In this document: piece by piece, positions 1 through 7,883 of the stretch | Position numbering within the stretch: position 1 is the first letter of the stretch | Layout: each line of letters starts with the position of its first letter | Assembly (NCBI GenBank): GCA_017882445.1 | Contig: JADGPK010000005.1 | Span: 31,433-95,432, forward strand | Reading direction: 5' to 3' | DNA from: Solirubrobacteraceae bacterium | Lineage (GTDB): Bacteria > Actinomycetota > Thermoleophilia > Solirubrobacterales > Solirubrobacteraceae | Length of the DNA: 64,000 bases | Position numbers and translations under genes: made by a program | The notes under the pieces: generated by a model | Seen by the model: the letters and a program-made list of their open reading frames with translations, nothing else | The model's database searches: none | What the model was told of the DNA's origin: nothing

Positions 1-13
1 CACGAAGATATCA

Positions 14-31
14 CACTATTGACACGGTGTC
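14..31 (+). promoter_or_regulatory. Palindromic operator in front of the thiolase gene
   Basis: GACAC-G-GTGTC (21-31) is a perfect 11-nt inverted repeat 49 nt before the thiolase ATG. The 17-nt stretch 14-30 recurs exactly, on the other strand, at 3316-3332 in front of the GST-like gene. A TATAGT hexamer (34-39) lies just downstream and could be a -10 element, which would place the palindrome inside the promoter. The TetR-family regulator encoded next door is the natural candidate to bind it. Binding is inferred; the repeat itself is read directly. Confidence 0.6.
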
Positions 32-79
32 GTTATAGTTGTCGCTGCCACCGATGACCTAGAGAAGGGGAGGATCCAG

Positions 80-1258
80 ATGCGCGATGTATTCGTGGCG
101 GGGGCGTTCGTGACCGCCTTCGGCAAGTACCCGGACCGTCCACTGCGATCACTCGCCCAGGACGCGGTGAGCGGCGTGCTCGCCGACGCCGCCGCGTCGC
201 CGCAGGATGTTGACGCTGTGTTCTTCGCCAACACCGGAGAGGGAGCGCTCAACGACCAGCATTCGATCCGTGGCCAGGTGGCGCTCCAGCAGACACGCCT
301 GCTCGGCAAGCCGATCGTCAACGTCGAGAATGCATGCGCGTCGGGCTCTACAGCCGTTCATCTCGCCCGAGCGGCAATCGCTTCGGGCGAGGCGGAGATC
401 GCTCTCGCCATCGGCGCCGAGAAGCTCTCCCATCCGGACAAGGCCAGGACCTTTGCGGCCTTCAGCGCGGGCTGGGACGTCGAACGCTTCGGCCGGCCTG
501 ACCCGACTGCCACCCACTCGGGCTTCATGGACGTGTACGCCGCCATGGCCGTCGCCTACATGGAGCGCAGCGGCGCGACATCCGACGATTTCGCGGCGGT
601 CTCCGTCAAGAGCCACCGCAACGGCGCGCTCAACCCCAATGCGCAGTACCGCGACCCCCTCACGGTCGAGCAGGTGCTCGAGAGCCGTCAGATCTCGGGC
701 CCCCTCACGCTGTTGATGTGCTCGCCGATCGGCGACGGGGCCGCGGCGCTGCTGCTCACCTCGCGCGAGGGGCTGGCCAGGATCGGCGGCACACCCGAAG
801 TCCGCGTGCTCGCGAGCGTCCTTCGGTCCGGCTCGCGCCTGGACATGAACGGAGCCGGGGGCGCGGTCGCCGATGCCTCGGCCGCCGCCTACGAGCGCGC
901 GGGGATCGGCCCGGCCGATCTTGACGTCGTCGAGGTGCACGACGCGGCGGCTCCCGGAGAGCTCATCGCCTACGAGGACATCGGCATCGCCGGGCCCGGA
1001 CGGGGGCCCGAGCTGATACGAACCGGCGCCACGGCCCTCGGCGGCCGCGTGCCGGTGAACCCCGGCGGGGGGCTGCTGAGCCGCGGCCACCCGGTCGGCG
1101 CGACGGGATGCGCCCAGCTGGTCGAGCTCACCGATCAGCTCCGCGGCCGGTGCGGGGCGCGGCAGGTCAAGGGGGCTCGGGTGGCGCTAGCGGAGAACGG
1201 CGGCGGCTGGATCGGCGGCGAGGTCGCCGCGGTGGCGATCAGCGTGCTCGCGAGCTGA
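80..1258 (+). CDS. Thiolase family protein (SCP-2/lipid-transfer-type thiolase)
   Basis: This 392-residue protein is a thiolase-fold enzyme that should cleave or form 3-ketoacyl-CoA thioesters. The nucleophilic cysteine is C86 in NACASGS. A conserved EVHDA segment holds H287, and the C-terminal GHPVGATGC (336-344) carries the catalytic His and Cys. The length and the HDA-type motif fit the non-specific lipid-transfer (SCP-2) thiolases of actinobacterial fatty-acid or sterol side-chain breakdown better than the biosynthetic FabH group. The usual DUF35 partner is not visible and could lie upstream of the window. A GGGGAGG Shine-Dalgarno precedes the ATG. Its 3' end overlaps the convergent TetR gene by 20 nt. 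The substrate cannot be read from sequence. Confidence 0.88.
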   Translation: MRDVFVAGAFVTAFGKYPDRPLRSLAQDAVSGVLADAAASPQDVDAVFFANTGEGALNDQHSIRGQVALQQTRLLGKPIVNVENACASGSTAVHLARAAIASGEAEIALAIGAEKLSHPDKARTFAAFSAGWDVERFGRPDPTATHSGFMDVYAAMAVAYMERSGATSDDFAAVSVKSHRNGALNPNAQYRDPLTVEQVLESRQISGPLTLLMCSPIGDGAAALLLTSREGLARIGGTPEVRVLASVLRSGSRLDMNGAGGAVADASAAAYERAGIGPADLDVVEVHDAAAPGELIAYEDIGIAGPGRGPELIRTGATALGGRVPVNPGGGLLSRGHPVGATGCAQLVELTDQLRGRCGARQVKGARVALAENGGGWIGGEVAAVAISVLAS

Positions 1259-1937
1259 CCGGCGCCGGCCGGCCGGTTACGCCGGCGGGGTCGGCTGCCG
1301 AGGCTCCCGCGCTCCGCGCGCTTCCATAGATCGCCCGCTCCCAGATGAATTGGAGCGTCCTGGCCACCGCGCGAGGGCTGTCGGTGGGGGCGCGGCCCAG
1401 GCGCTCGACAAGAACGTTCGAGTTCATGCTCAGCAGCGCGTGGGCGACCTCGCGAGAGCGCGGAACCGACGTCCTGCTCGACCGGTTTTCCCTGCGCAGC
1501 AGCTCCGCGACCACGTCGATGAAGTCATCGACCACGTGACGGTAGGCGCGCTCGACGTCGTGGTCGTGGAAGGAGGCCTCGTGGATCGCCCGTAGAAGAT
1601 GCCCGTGAAGCGCGTAGATCTCCACGACCTGCTCGAGACCGGTGCGCAGCGCGGCAACCGGATCGCTCGACCGCTCCAGCCACGGGCCGATCGCCTGCAT
1701 CATCTCCGCCTCGATGTCCTGCAGGAGCCGGAGGATCAGCGCGTTGCGGTCGGCGAAGTAGTTGTAGAACGCCGAGCGCACCATGCCCGTACCGGCCATC
1801 ACCCTGTCGACCGTCAGGTCGCGGAAGTCGTTTCCCTGCAGGAAGGCTTCGGCCGAACCGAGGATCTCCCGCTCGGCATCCGCCGGCGTTCGCCTGATGC
1901 GCCTGCGCGCGGGCGGTGAGGAGGCTGGGACGATCAT
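1239..1937 (-). CDS. TetR/AcrR family transcriptional regulator
   Basis: This 232-residue protein has the typical TetR layout: a short Arg-rich N-terminus, a helix-turn-helix at about residues 40-61 ending in SAFYNYFADR, and a helical ligand-binding C-terminal domain. The gene lies 72 nt downstream of the GST-like gene on the same strand and probably shares its promoter, so it would be autoregulated through the palindrome at 3311-3332. The ligand may be an acyl-CoA or related compound, judging from the neighbouring thiolase and SDR genes; that is inference. The C-terminal 40 residues are Ala/Ser/Pro rich and probably disordered. Confidence 0.88.
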   Translation of the reverse strand: MIVPASSPPARRRIRRTPADAEREILGSAEAFLQGNDFRDLTVDRVMAGTGMVRSAFYNYFADRNALILRLLQDIEAEMMQAIGPWLERSSDPVAALRTGLEQVVEIYALHGHLLRAIHEASFHDHDVERAYRHVVDDFIDVVAELLRRENRSSRTSVPRSREVAHALLSMNSNVLVERLGRAPTDSPRAVARTLQFIWERAIYGSARSAGASAADPAGVTGRPAPVSSRAR

Positions 1938-2009
1938 TCCAGCAGAGTAGAGAGGAGCGAAGGCCGGCGTGAGGGGGGCAGCATCTCGAGGTCCCGCGCC
2001 ACCCTACGG

Positions 2010-3182
2010 CTAGGCCAGCAGCGAGGCTTCCTCGCGGGCACCCCAAACCTCGCGGTTGGCTGCACGCGCGACCCGTCTGCGAGGCCGGGCGTCGAGCAAG
2101 GGCTCGAGCGCGACCTCGTGGAAGAGCGCGCGCACCACGCGCTGCTCTTCCTCCGAGCACGCCGCGAAGGCATCCTGCAGACGTTGCAGCATGAGCATGC
2201 GATACGGGGGAACCCCGACCGACATCTCCTGGCCTCTCCACGCGAACGTCGCCATGCCGAGAAAGCGCTTGGCGACATCGTAGGCGAACACCTCTCCCTC
2301 GTCGGAGTCCTCGTGCTCGGCGAACCAGCGATCCATGAAGGAGACCTGAGCCAGCATTTCGGCGACGTGCTCCTCTCCGATGTAGGCCAGAAGCTCCCGC
2401 AGGGTCGCGGGGATCTCATCGTCGGCGAAGAGCTGCTGCGGGTAGTCGATGTACTCGCCTGCGTCGAAAGCCGGCGAGTTCATTCGCTCGACCCAGCGCC
2501 AGACCCGCCCGGCCGTCCGCTTCATGATCAGCGAAGGCTGCGGATCGCGGGCCAGATGCGCATAGAGAGGAGCCATGAAGCCGAAGTCCCCGAGCGTGGG
2601 CCGCCCCCCAAGCAGGTACGGCGCCGTCTCCAGGTGGGCATTCAGCAGCGTCAGGAATTCCTCGTAGGAGCGCTCGATCTCGGGCACTGACCGCTCTGTC
2701 ACCCCGACCGCGACCGTCGCCTCTCGCAGGGCGCCGCCGGCCCACTCGAACACCTGCTCGCGCACCTCCCGACCGCCGGCCGGGGCGAGCGCGGTGGCGA
2801 GCTCCTCGGAGATGAACGGCATGTTGACCTCATCGAAGTTCCAGCGATAGTGCATGGCCGGGCGCAGCAGGCCCTCGCCCCCGAACATCTCCAGCAGGTG
2901 CGCCACGACTCGCTGCGTGGCAGTCCGTGGATATGCGGAACGCTCGGGAGCGATCTTGGTCTCGAGGTGATCGATGATGTCCACCGTGTCCTGGACGAGC
3001 TCGCCCTCCGGCGTTTCGAGCACGGGCATGATCAGACGGCCGATCTGCGGCAGGACCTCTCCTGCGAACCGGGGATCCCCCACCGATCGCTCGACATGGT
3101 CGATGCCGTGCTTGCGCAGGTAGGACCGCGCCTTGCCCGAGTAGAGCGACAGGGGCGCGGCGTAGAAGACATATGGGTTCAT
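2010..3182 (-). CDS. Long glutathione S-transferase-like protein
   Basis: The N-terminal 80 residues form a thioredoxin-like GST domain: a strand, then [11 protein letters not shown] (12-22) at the position of the catalytic Ser/Tyr, then the cis-Pro strand MPVLETPEG (52-60) and the [11 protein letters not shown] helix. A helical GST C-domain follows (about 90-250). At 390 residues it is well above the usual 200-240, with about 130 extra helical residues of unknown role. Many actinobacteria use mycothiol rather than glutathione, so the thiol cofactor is uncertain. The promoter upstream is near-consensus and overlaps an operator-like palindrome. The TetR gene follows on the same strand. Confidence 0.75.
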   Translation of the reverse strand: MNPYVFYAAPLSLYSGKARSYLRKHGIDHVERSVGDPRFAGEVLPQIGRLIMPVLETPEGELVQDTVDIIDHLETKIAPERSAYPRTATQRVVAHLLEMFGGEGLLRPAMHYRWNFDEVNMPFISEELATALAPAGGREVREQVFEWAGGALREATVAVGVTERSVPEIERSYEEFLTLLNAHLETAPYLLGGRPTLGDFGFMAPLYAHLARDPQPSLIMKRTAGRVWRWVERMNSPAFDAGEYIDYPQQLFADDEIPATLRELLAYIGEEHVAEMLAQVSFMDRWFAEHEDSDEGEVFAYDVAKRFLGMATFAWRGQEMSVGVPPYRMLMLQRLQDAFAACSEEEQRVVRALFHEVALEPLLDARPRRRVARAANREVWGAREEASLLA

Positions 3183-3287
3183 CGGCGATCCTCCGTTCGG
3201 CTGCCGAGATCCCGCGCTGGGACAGCACGACAGGTCCTGTGGGGCGAGGCCCGTCGTCGCAGGGCGGGCAGACGACGTTGGGTGGCG

Positions 3288-3332
3288 ACCATACCCCGCA
3301 TCGATCCCGCTGTCAACACCGTGTCAATAGTG
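3288..3332 (-). promoter_or_regulatory. Promoter and overlapping operator of the GST-like gene
   Basis: Reading the minus strand there is TTGACA (3316-3311), a 17-nt spacer and TATGGT (3293-3288), a near-consensus sigma-70 promoter directed at the GST-like gene, with a leader of roughly 100 nt. The -35 box is embedded in TTGACACGGTGTTGACA (3327-3311). The 17 nt at 3316-3332 are identical to those in front of the thiolase gene (14-30). A repressor bound here would cover the -35 element. Confidence 0.6.
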
Positions 3333-3449
3333 ACGCCTTATGGCAGCCCCTCTGCAATCGGCCGGGTCAGCCGCGCCTCGAGTCGGCCACTCGAGTCGGC
3401 CACTCGCGTCGGCCTCCCCGCGCCCCGGGGGCGCGCTGCGCGTCCCCTT

Positions 3450-3464
3450 TTGACATAATGTCAA
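3450..3464. promoter_or_regulatory. Perfect 15-nt palindrome before the SDR genes
   Basis: TTGACAT-A-ATGTCAA is a perfect 15-nt inverted repeat ending 5 nt before the ATG of the truncated SDR. It matches the pattern TTGACA(C/T)N(G/A)TGTC shared with the sites at 14-31 and 3311-3332. I infer a third operator of the local TetR regulator. No convincing -10 element is seen at the right distance. Confidence 0.5.
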
Positions 3465-3469
3465 TAAGG

Positions 3470-3775
3470 ATGGGCTACGACTTGAAAGGGAAGGTCGCGC
3501 TCGTGACCGGAGGGACGCGCGGGATCGGCCTGGCGACCTCGAGGGCTCTGATCGCGCGCGGGGCGTCGGTCATGATCACCGGCCGAGCGAGGGAGGATGC
3601 CCAGCGCGCGGCGGGCGCGCTGCATGACGACAGGGCGGCGGGCGTTGCGGCGGACGTGAGCGATCGCACGGCGATGCCGCGCGCCGTCGCGGAGTGCGTG
3701 GAGCGATTCGGACCGGGCAGTGGTGGGCTCAGCCGGTCCCCAGCGCACACGGGCACGGCAAGGATCGTCGGTTGA
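3470..3775 (+). pseudogene. Truncated short-chain dehydrogenase (N-terminal Rossmann half only)
   Basis: The frame encodes 101 residues starting [16 protein letters not shown], the canonical SDR NAD(P)-binding N-terminus, and continues as SDR to about residue 82 (VERFG). There the NAG strand should follow. Instead the frame runs into an unrelated Gly/Ser/Pro-rich tail and stops. The catalytic Ser-Tyr-Lys half is absent in all frames before the next gene, so this is an internal deletion rather than a frameshift. An alternative in-frame ATG lies at 3458, inside the palindrome. Probably non-functional. A paralogous intact SDR follows at once. Confidence 0.7.
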
Positions 3776-3797
3776 GTCGCTTGAAGAGGAGGTTCCA

Positions 3798-4700
3798 ATG
3801 ACTGGATGGAAGCTGAGCGAGAAGGTCATTCTGATCACAGGAGGGGCGCGCGGGATCGGTGCGGCGACAGCGCGCGAGCTGGCGCGCCGAGGCGCTCGCC
3901 CGGTGCTCGCGGACCTCGACGGCGCCGCGCTCGAGCTCACCGCTAAGGTGATCTCTCCCGCTCCGCTGACAATCGAACTCGACGTGACCGACCCCGCCCA
4001 GTGCGAGGCGGCCGTGCAGCGTACCGTCGAGGCGCACGGGCGACTCGACATGGTGTGGGCGAACGCCGGCATCGCATCATTCGGCCCGCTGCAGCTGACG
4101 TCCGCGTCGGCGTGGACGCGCACGGTCGAGGTCAACCTGCTCGGCGCCTACTACACGGTGAGGGCCGCTCTTCCCGCAATCATCGACCAGCGCGGGTACG
4201 TGGCCGTCACGTGTTCGCTCGCCTCCTTCGCGCACCCTCCAGGGATGTCGGCCTACGCTGCATCAAAGGCCGGCGCCGAGGCGATGTGCAACTCGTTGCG
4301 CGCGGAGGTCGCACACCTCGGCGTCGAGGTCGCGAGTGTACACCCGACCTGGATCGACACCGACATGGTGCGCGAGGGCGACGAAACCCAGCCGGCCTTC
4401 CGGCTGCTTCGGCAGGCTATGCGCCCACCATTCAAGCGCGCCTATCCGTTGGAGCGCGCTGTCGGGGACATCGTGGTCGGTTTCGAACAGCGCAGGCGGC
4501 GCATCTGCACCCCGAGGTTCGTTCAGCTCGCGCACCTCTTGCGCCCAACGCTCACCTCACGCGCATTCGAGCGAAATCTCCTAGCCGTGGCGCCCGAGAT
4601 CACGAGCGTCTTCCAAAAGGCGGTCGCCGAGCGGGGCGTCGACTCGGCGTCGGCCAGCGACCGCGTGGCCGCCCAGCTGGGACCCGAGCGCGTGCGCTGA
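3798..4700 (+). CDS. SDR family oxidoreductase
   Basis: This is an intact 300-residue classical-type short-chain dehydrogenase. It has the cofactor glycine motif TGGARGIG (14-21), an acidic residue after strand 2 (ADLDG, about 39-42, suggesting NAD preference), ANAG (88-91), N113, the catalytic Ser at about 140-143, and Y153-x3-K157. Start chosen at ATG 3798 behind GAGGAGG. The C-terminal 90 residues after the SDR core are longer than in the minimal family and Arg-rich. Its place beside a thiolase and a GST-like protein suggests oxidation of a hydroxyl group on a lipid-like substrate; the substrate is unknown. Confidence 0.85.
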   Translation: MTGWKLSEKVILITGGARGIGAATARELARRGARPVLADLDGAALELTAKVISPAPLTIELDVTDPAQCEAAVQRTVEAHGRLDMVWANAGIASFGPLQLTSASAWTRTVEVNLLGAYYTVRAALPAIIDQRGYVAVTCSLASFAHPPGMSAYAASKAGAEAMCNSLRAEVAHLGVEVASVHPTWIDTDMVREGDETQPAFRLLRQAMRPPFKRAYPLERAVGDIVVGFEQRRRRICTPRFVQLAHLLRPTLTSRAFERNLLAVAPEITSVFQKAVAERGVDSASASDRVAAQLGPERVR

Positions 4701-4755
4701 CGCGCGCAGCCCGGCAGACGACTGCATGGGTGTGAGGTGATCGCTGTGAGCGTGG

Positions 4756-7725
4756 CTAGCGGAACATGACCGTGGAGGACGCCGTCGAGCTGGAAGCGCC
4801 GCGCTGCTGAGGGACGAAGCCCACGTGCAGGCGAATCTTCAGCCTGTGGTGGGAGCGCAGCGCGCTGAGCCCCCTGCGCGAGAGCGGGACCTTGAGCGTG
4901 ATCGTTCCCGCTCTGCGGACCAAGCGGGAGGTCCTCCTCAGGCCCTTGCCGCTCACGATCACGCGTCCCGCGGCGGGAGTTTCGACGGTGAGGACCACCT
5001 TGTGGCCGACCACCCTGCGGCGGACGATCCTGATCCCGCAGCCGGCTACGGAGATTCTGGTGTTCTGCTTGACCTGAGCGCCGTTCTGGGCGGTGATGAT
5101 CGTCGGCATCACAAGGGCGTGCGCGCAGAGGTTGCCGTAGGCGGCAAGCGCCGAGTGCGGCCCCATCGGCAGCGTGAGCGTGAAGCTGGTGTCAGGCACG
5201 TCGGGAACCGAGGCGAAGGTCGTGGTCGTGACCCCGTTCTTGATGTACGTGTTGCCGACCAGGATCACCTGCACCCCAGCGTCTTCGAGCACGATGTCGA
5301 GGTCGGGGAAGGCGGCGCCGCCGTGTGAGACCAGGTAGGCCGGACCGGCGAGGCGTCCCGGCAGGACGGGCGTGCTCGCAGTCGCGCTGCCGACGTTCGA
5401 GGCGGCCGGGCAGCTCTGCGGATTCGCAGCGAACGTCGCTTCAGGGCAGGCTTTCTGGATGGTCGTGAGCCGCGAGGGCAGTTGCGTGGGCAGCTGGACG
5501 AGCACCGACTTGATGTTCGCCTGACCCGGTGGCTGGTTGATGGTCGTTTCCAGGCTCGCGCCGGCGGCTTTGGTGGCCTTGGCGCTGCTCGACGCCGCGA
5601 AGGAGGGTGCGAAGGCGAGCGCGTTGCAGTTGGTGACCTGGAACGGAGTGGAGAGGGTCTGTGTCGCGTTGCCCGTCGAGGTCAGCGTCGAGTCGGTCGC
5701 GAGCGCACCGCAGTTGGTCGGGTTTAGCAGGAAGCCCGACCGGTTCACCGACACGCTGAGGCTCCTCAGCCGCAGGGGCACACCCTTCACGATCGTCGGC
5801 AGGGTGCTCGTAGTGACTACTCGGCCGCTGTGGGGATCGACGTTGATCGCCGCGCGCGTGACCACGCAGTCACACGCCCCGCTACCGAGGTCGAACGGCC
5901 CCGCGGCCGCGGGCACCGGGATCGACAGTCCATACGGCGCGCCGTTGTAGGGGCCCGTGAGGAACACGGGGCCGGAGAATCCATATGGTTCTGAGCCGGC
6001 GCCGACCGTCGTCGCCGCCGTGCCGATCTGGCTCGCGGTCGGACAGGTCCCCGCCTGCGCCTGCGGTTCCCCGCAGAGGGTCACCGACGGGATCACGCCG
6101 ACCAGCCCCGCCGGCAGCACCGTGCTCACCTTCGAGAGGTACTGCTGTCCGTCCGCGCGCACGAGGTTGAACGTGTAGGAGGTGTGGGCGCCGGCGTTGG
6201 CATTGGCGTTCGCGGTGCCCTGCTGCAGCGAGAAGGGGATCGGGGCGGAGCATCCGGTCGCCGCGAACGGGGAGGAGCTCAGCGCGACGCCGAGGCCTGT
6301 ATATGGCGTGAAGACGCCTTCCACATGCCCCCCTTCGCACGTCAGCGGGTTGGCAAGCGGCGCCTGGTTTCCGCCCTTGGACTTCATGATCGCGTCGCTG
6401 AACGGCTGCTGCGGGTTTTCCAGGAACGCCACTTCGAGCTGTCCTGTCGTGGGGTTGGCTTCGACCGTTCCCTTCAGCCTCACCGATATCCCGTACTTGG
6501 CGCTCTCGGCGTCCACGTAGATCGTGAACGGGGGCCCTTTGATCGGCAGGCCTGCGGGGGCGCCCAGGTAGACGTCGCCCGCGAGCGATTTTGCGGGAAG
6601 GTCGGCTTCGAGCGTGATTTCGCCGACCTTCGACGCGGCGGGGCACTCGACGGCATTCGCTGTGCCGATCCCGATCTGCGCCGCGCTGCACGTCTGCAGG
6701 CCGCGTGCCGCCGCCGAGTTGAGCGTCAGCCCTTCGGGCAGCGTCACGTGCAGGTCTTTGACGTCGGCCGTGTTGATTTCTTCGGGGCCGGCTTTCTGCG
6801 CCACCTTGATTTCGGTCGTCGCGCCGTCGGGTGCGTCCGGCTGCGCGGTGTCCGGCTTGACTTCGGCGGTCGGCGCGAAGGGCTCTTCGCCGCAGCCTTC
6901 GACGCCGACCGGCGTGTGCGTCACTTCCGTCGCGACTTCTTTGGACCACGATTCGAGTTCCACGTAGCTCGTCGCGGTGGAGGAGCATTCGCTCGGCAGC
7001 GTGATGAAGTTCCCGCCGGCCCGCCCGTTGAAGTTCAGTTTCGACTTGAGCACCGCGTTTTCTTTGTTGATGTTGTCGATTTCGAAGTACTCGTGGTAGT
7101 CGCCCGAGGGGATCAACCTCGCTTCGAGCAGGGGTTCTTTCGCCCAGCTGACGAAGCCTCTGAGGAAGACATGTTCGTTGGCGATTTTGCCTGGGACTGC
7201 TTCCACATGAATCCCGAATAGCAGCGGGATGTGTCCGAGACCCGCTTCGACTTCTTCGGGTTCGAGGTTGAAGACAGGTCCCGTGACGAAAAGATCGACC
7301 AGTTTGACAAACACTTCGAGTTCGTTCGTGCCGACTTCCGTTTCCGCCGGGCATACGTCCGCCTTGAAGTTCGCGATCGAGCACTTCGGCGGCGCCTGCG
7401 GATCGGACGCGAGGCCGGCCGCGACGTCGACGCGCACGCGCTTCAGCGGTGCGCCTTCCGGTTCCTTGACGAGCAGCGTCGTTTTGTGTTTCAGTTCGAA
7501 CGTCGTCATCGCCCACTGGGGATGACCTCCGGCCTGCGTGAAGGCTTCGGAATGGTGTTTTTCGGCGAGCTCCTTTTCGATGCTCGCGTATGTGCACGTG
7601 GTGTGTTCGCACGTGCCAGCTTCCCACAGCGACACGCCGAACCCGGCCTGTGCGACCGGCGCGGCGACGGCGATGATCGCGCCCGCCAGCAGCGCAACGA
7701 GCGAGACGCGAGCGCGGAGCCTCAT
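4756..7725 (-). CDS. Large secreted protein with four Cys-motif repeats
   Basis: This 989-residue protein begins with an Arg-rich, hydrophobic signal peptide (cleavage near A27-G28). The mature part holds four diverged repeat units, each marked by an upstream Cys and a CPxx(S/T)xxG box: C115/CPAETEVG (125), C346/CPAASKVG (361), C551/CPTASQIG (561) and C760/CPAASNVG (772). Each box is followed by beta-rich sequence with a GP(V/A)(F/Y)L-type strand. The spacing is about 200-236 residues. The last 90 residues look like a small Ig-like beta domain rich in Arg. There is no sortase motif, lipobox or catalytic motif, so a structural envelope role is the best guess. Glu is mostly GAA in the N-terminal half, unlike neighbouring genes. 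Confidence 0.75.
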   Translation of the reverse strand: MRLRARVSLVALLAGAIIAVAAPVAQAGFGVSLWEAGTCEHTTCTYASIEKELAEKHHSEAFTQAGGHPQWAMTTFELKHKTTLLVKEPEGAPLKRVRVDVAAGLASDPQAPPKCSIANFKADVCPAETEVGTNELEVFVKLVDLFVTGPVFNLEPEEVEAGLGHIPLLFGIHVEAVPGKIANEHVFLRGFVSWAKEPLLEARLIPSGDYHEYFEIDNINKENAVLKSKLNFNGRAGGNFITLPSECSSTATSYVELESWSKEVATEVTHTPVGVEGCGEEPFAPTAEVKPDTAQPDAPDGATTEIKVAQKAGPEEINTADVKDLHVTLPEGLTLNSAAARGLQTCSAAQIGIGTANAVECPAASKVGEITLEADLPAKSLAGDVYLGAPAGLPIKGPPFTIYVDAESAKYGISVRLKGTVEANPTTGQLEVAFLENPQQPFSDAIMKSKGGNQAPLANPLTCEGGHVEGVFTPYTGLGVALSSSPFAATGCSAPIPFSLQQGTANANANAGAHTSYTFNLVRADGQQYLSKVSTVLPAGLVGVIPSVTLCGEPQAQAGTCPTASQIGTAATTVGAGSEPYGFSGPVFLTGPYNGAPYGLSIPVPAAAGPFDLGSGACDCVVTRAAINVDPHSGRVVTTSTLPTIVKGVPLRLRSLSVSVNRSGFLLNPTNCGALATDSTLTSTGNATQTLSTPFQVTNCNALAFAPSFAASSSAKATKAAGASLETTINQPPGQANIKSVLVQLPTQLPSRLTTIQKACPEATFAANPQSCPAASNVGSATASTPVLPGRLAGPAYLVSHGGAAFPDLDIVLEDAGVQVILVGNTYIKNGVTTTTFASVPDVPDTSFTLTLPMGPHSALAAYGNLCAHALVMPTIITAQNGAQVKQNTRISVAGCGIRIVRRRVVGHKVVLTVETPAAGRVIVSGKGLRRTSRLVRRAGTITLKVPLSRRGLSALRSHHRLKIRLHVGFVPQQRGASSSTASSTVMFR

Positions 7726-7735
7726 CGTGCGTGGA

Positions 7736-7770
7736 ACCTCATGCCCACCTCTAGAGACCTCATGCCTACC
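7736..7770. repeat. Direct repeat 21 bp apart upstream of the secreted-protein gene
   Basis: ACCTCATGCC occurs at 7736-7745 and 7757-7766, and the match continues for 13 of 14 bases when the following YACC is included. The offset of 21 bp is two helical turns, as expected for side-by-side binding of a dimeric regulator. It lies 11-45 bp before the ATG of the gene on the minus strand. The copy nearest the gene also supplies GAGGT, a possible ribosome binding site. Confidence 0.35.
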
Positions 7771-7883
7771 CCGACCTCCCGATGGACCGACCCGCCAATG
7801 TAACCAGCTGTTCCTGGCTTACCCCGATCAGCCCTGCGGCATTCGCGAAAGTTGCGCGGACCCCTCTCGCCTCGGCCATCCGC

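Noticed and set aside
149..1090. Long open frame of 313 codons opposite the thiolase gene
   Set aside because: It is Arg/Gly/His-rich, matches no domain and lies antisense to a clear thiolase; high GC keeps the antisense frame open.
5882..7627. 581-codon frame overlapping the secreted repeat protein on the same strand
   Set aside because: Its translation is dominated by Arg, typical of a shifted frame in GC-rich DNA, and it lacks a signal peptide or any repeat logic.
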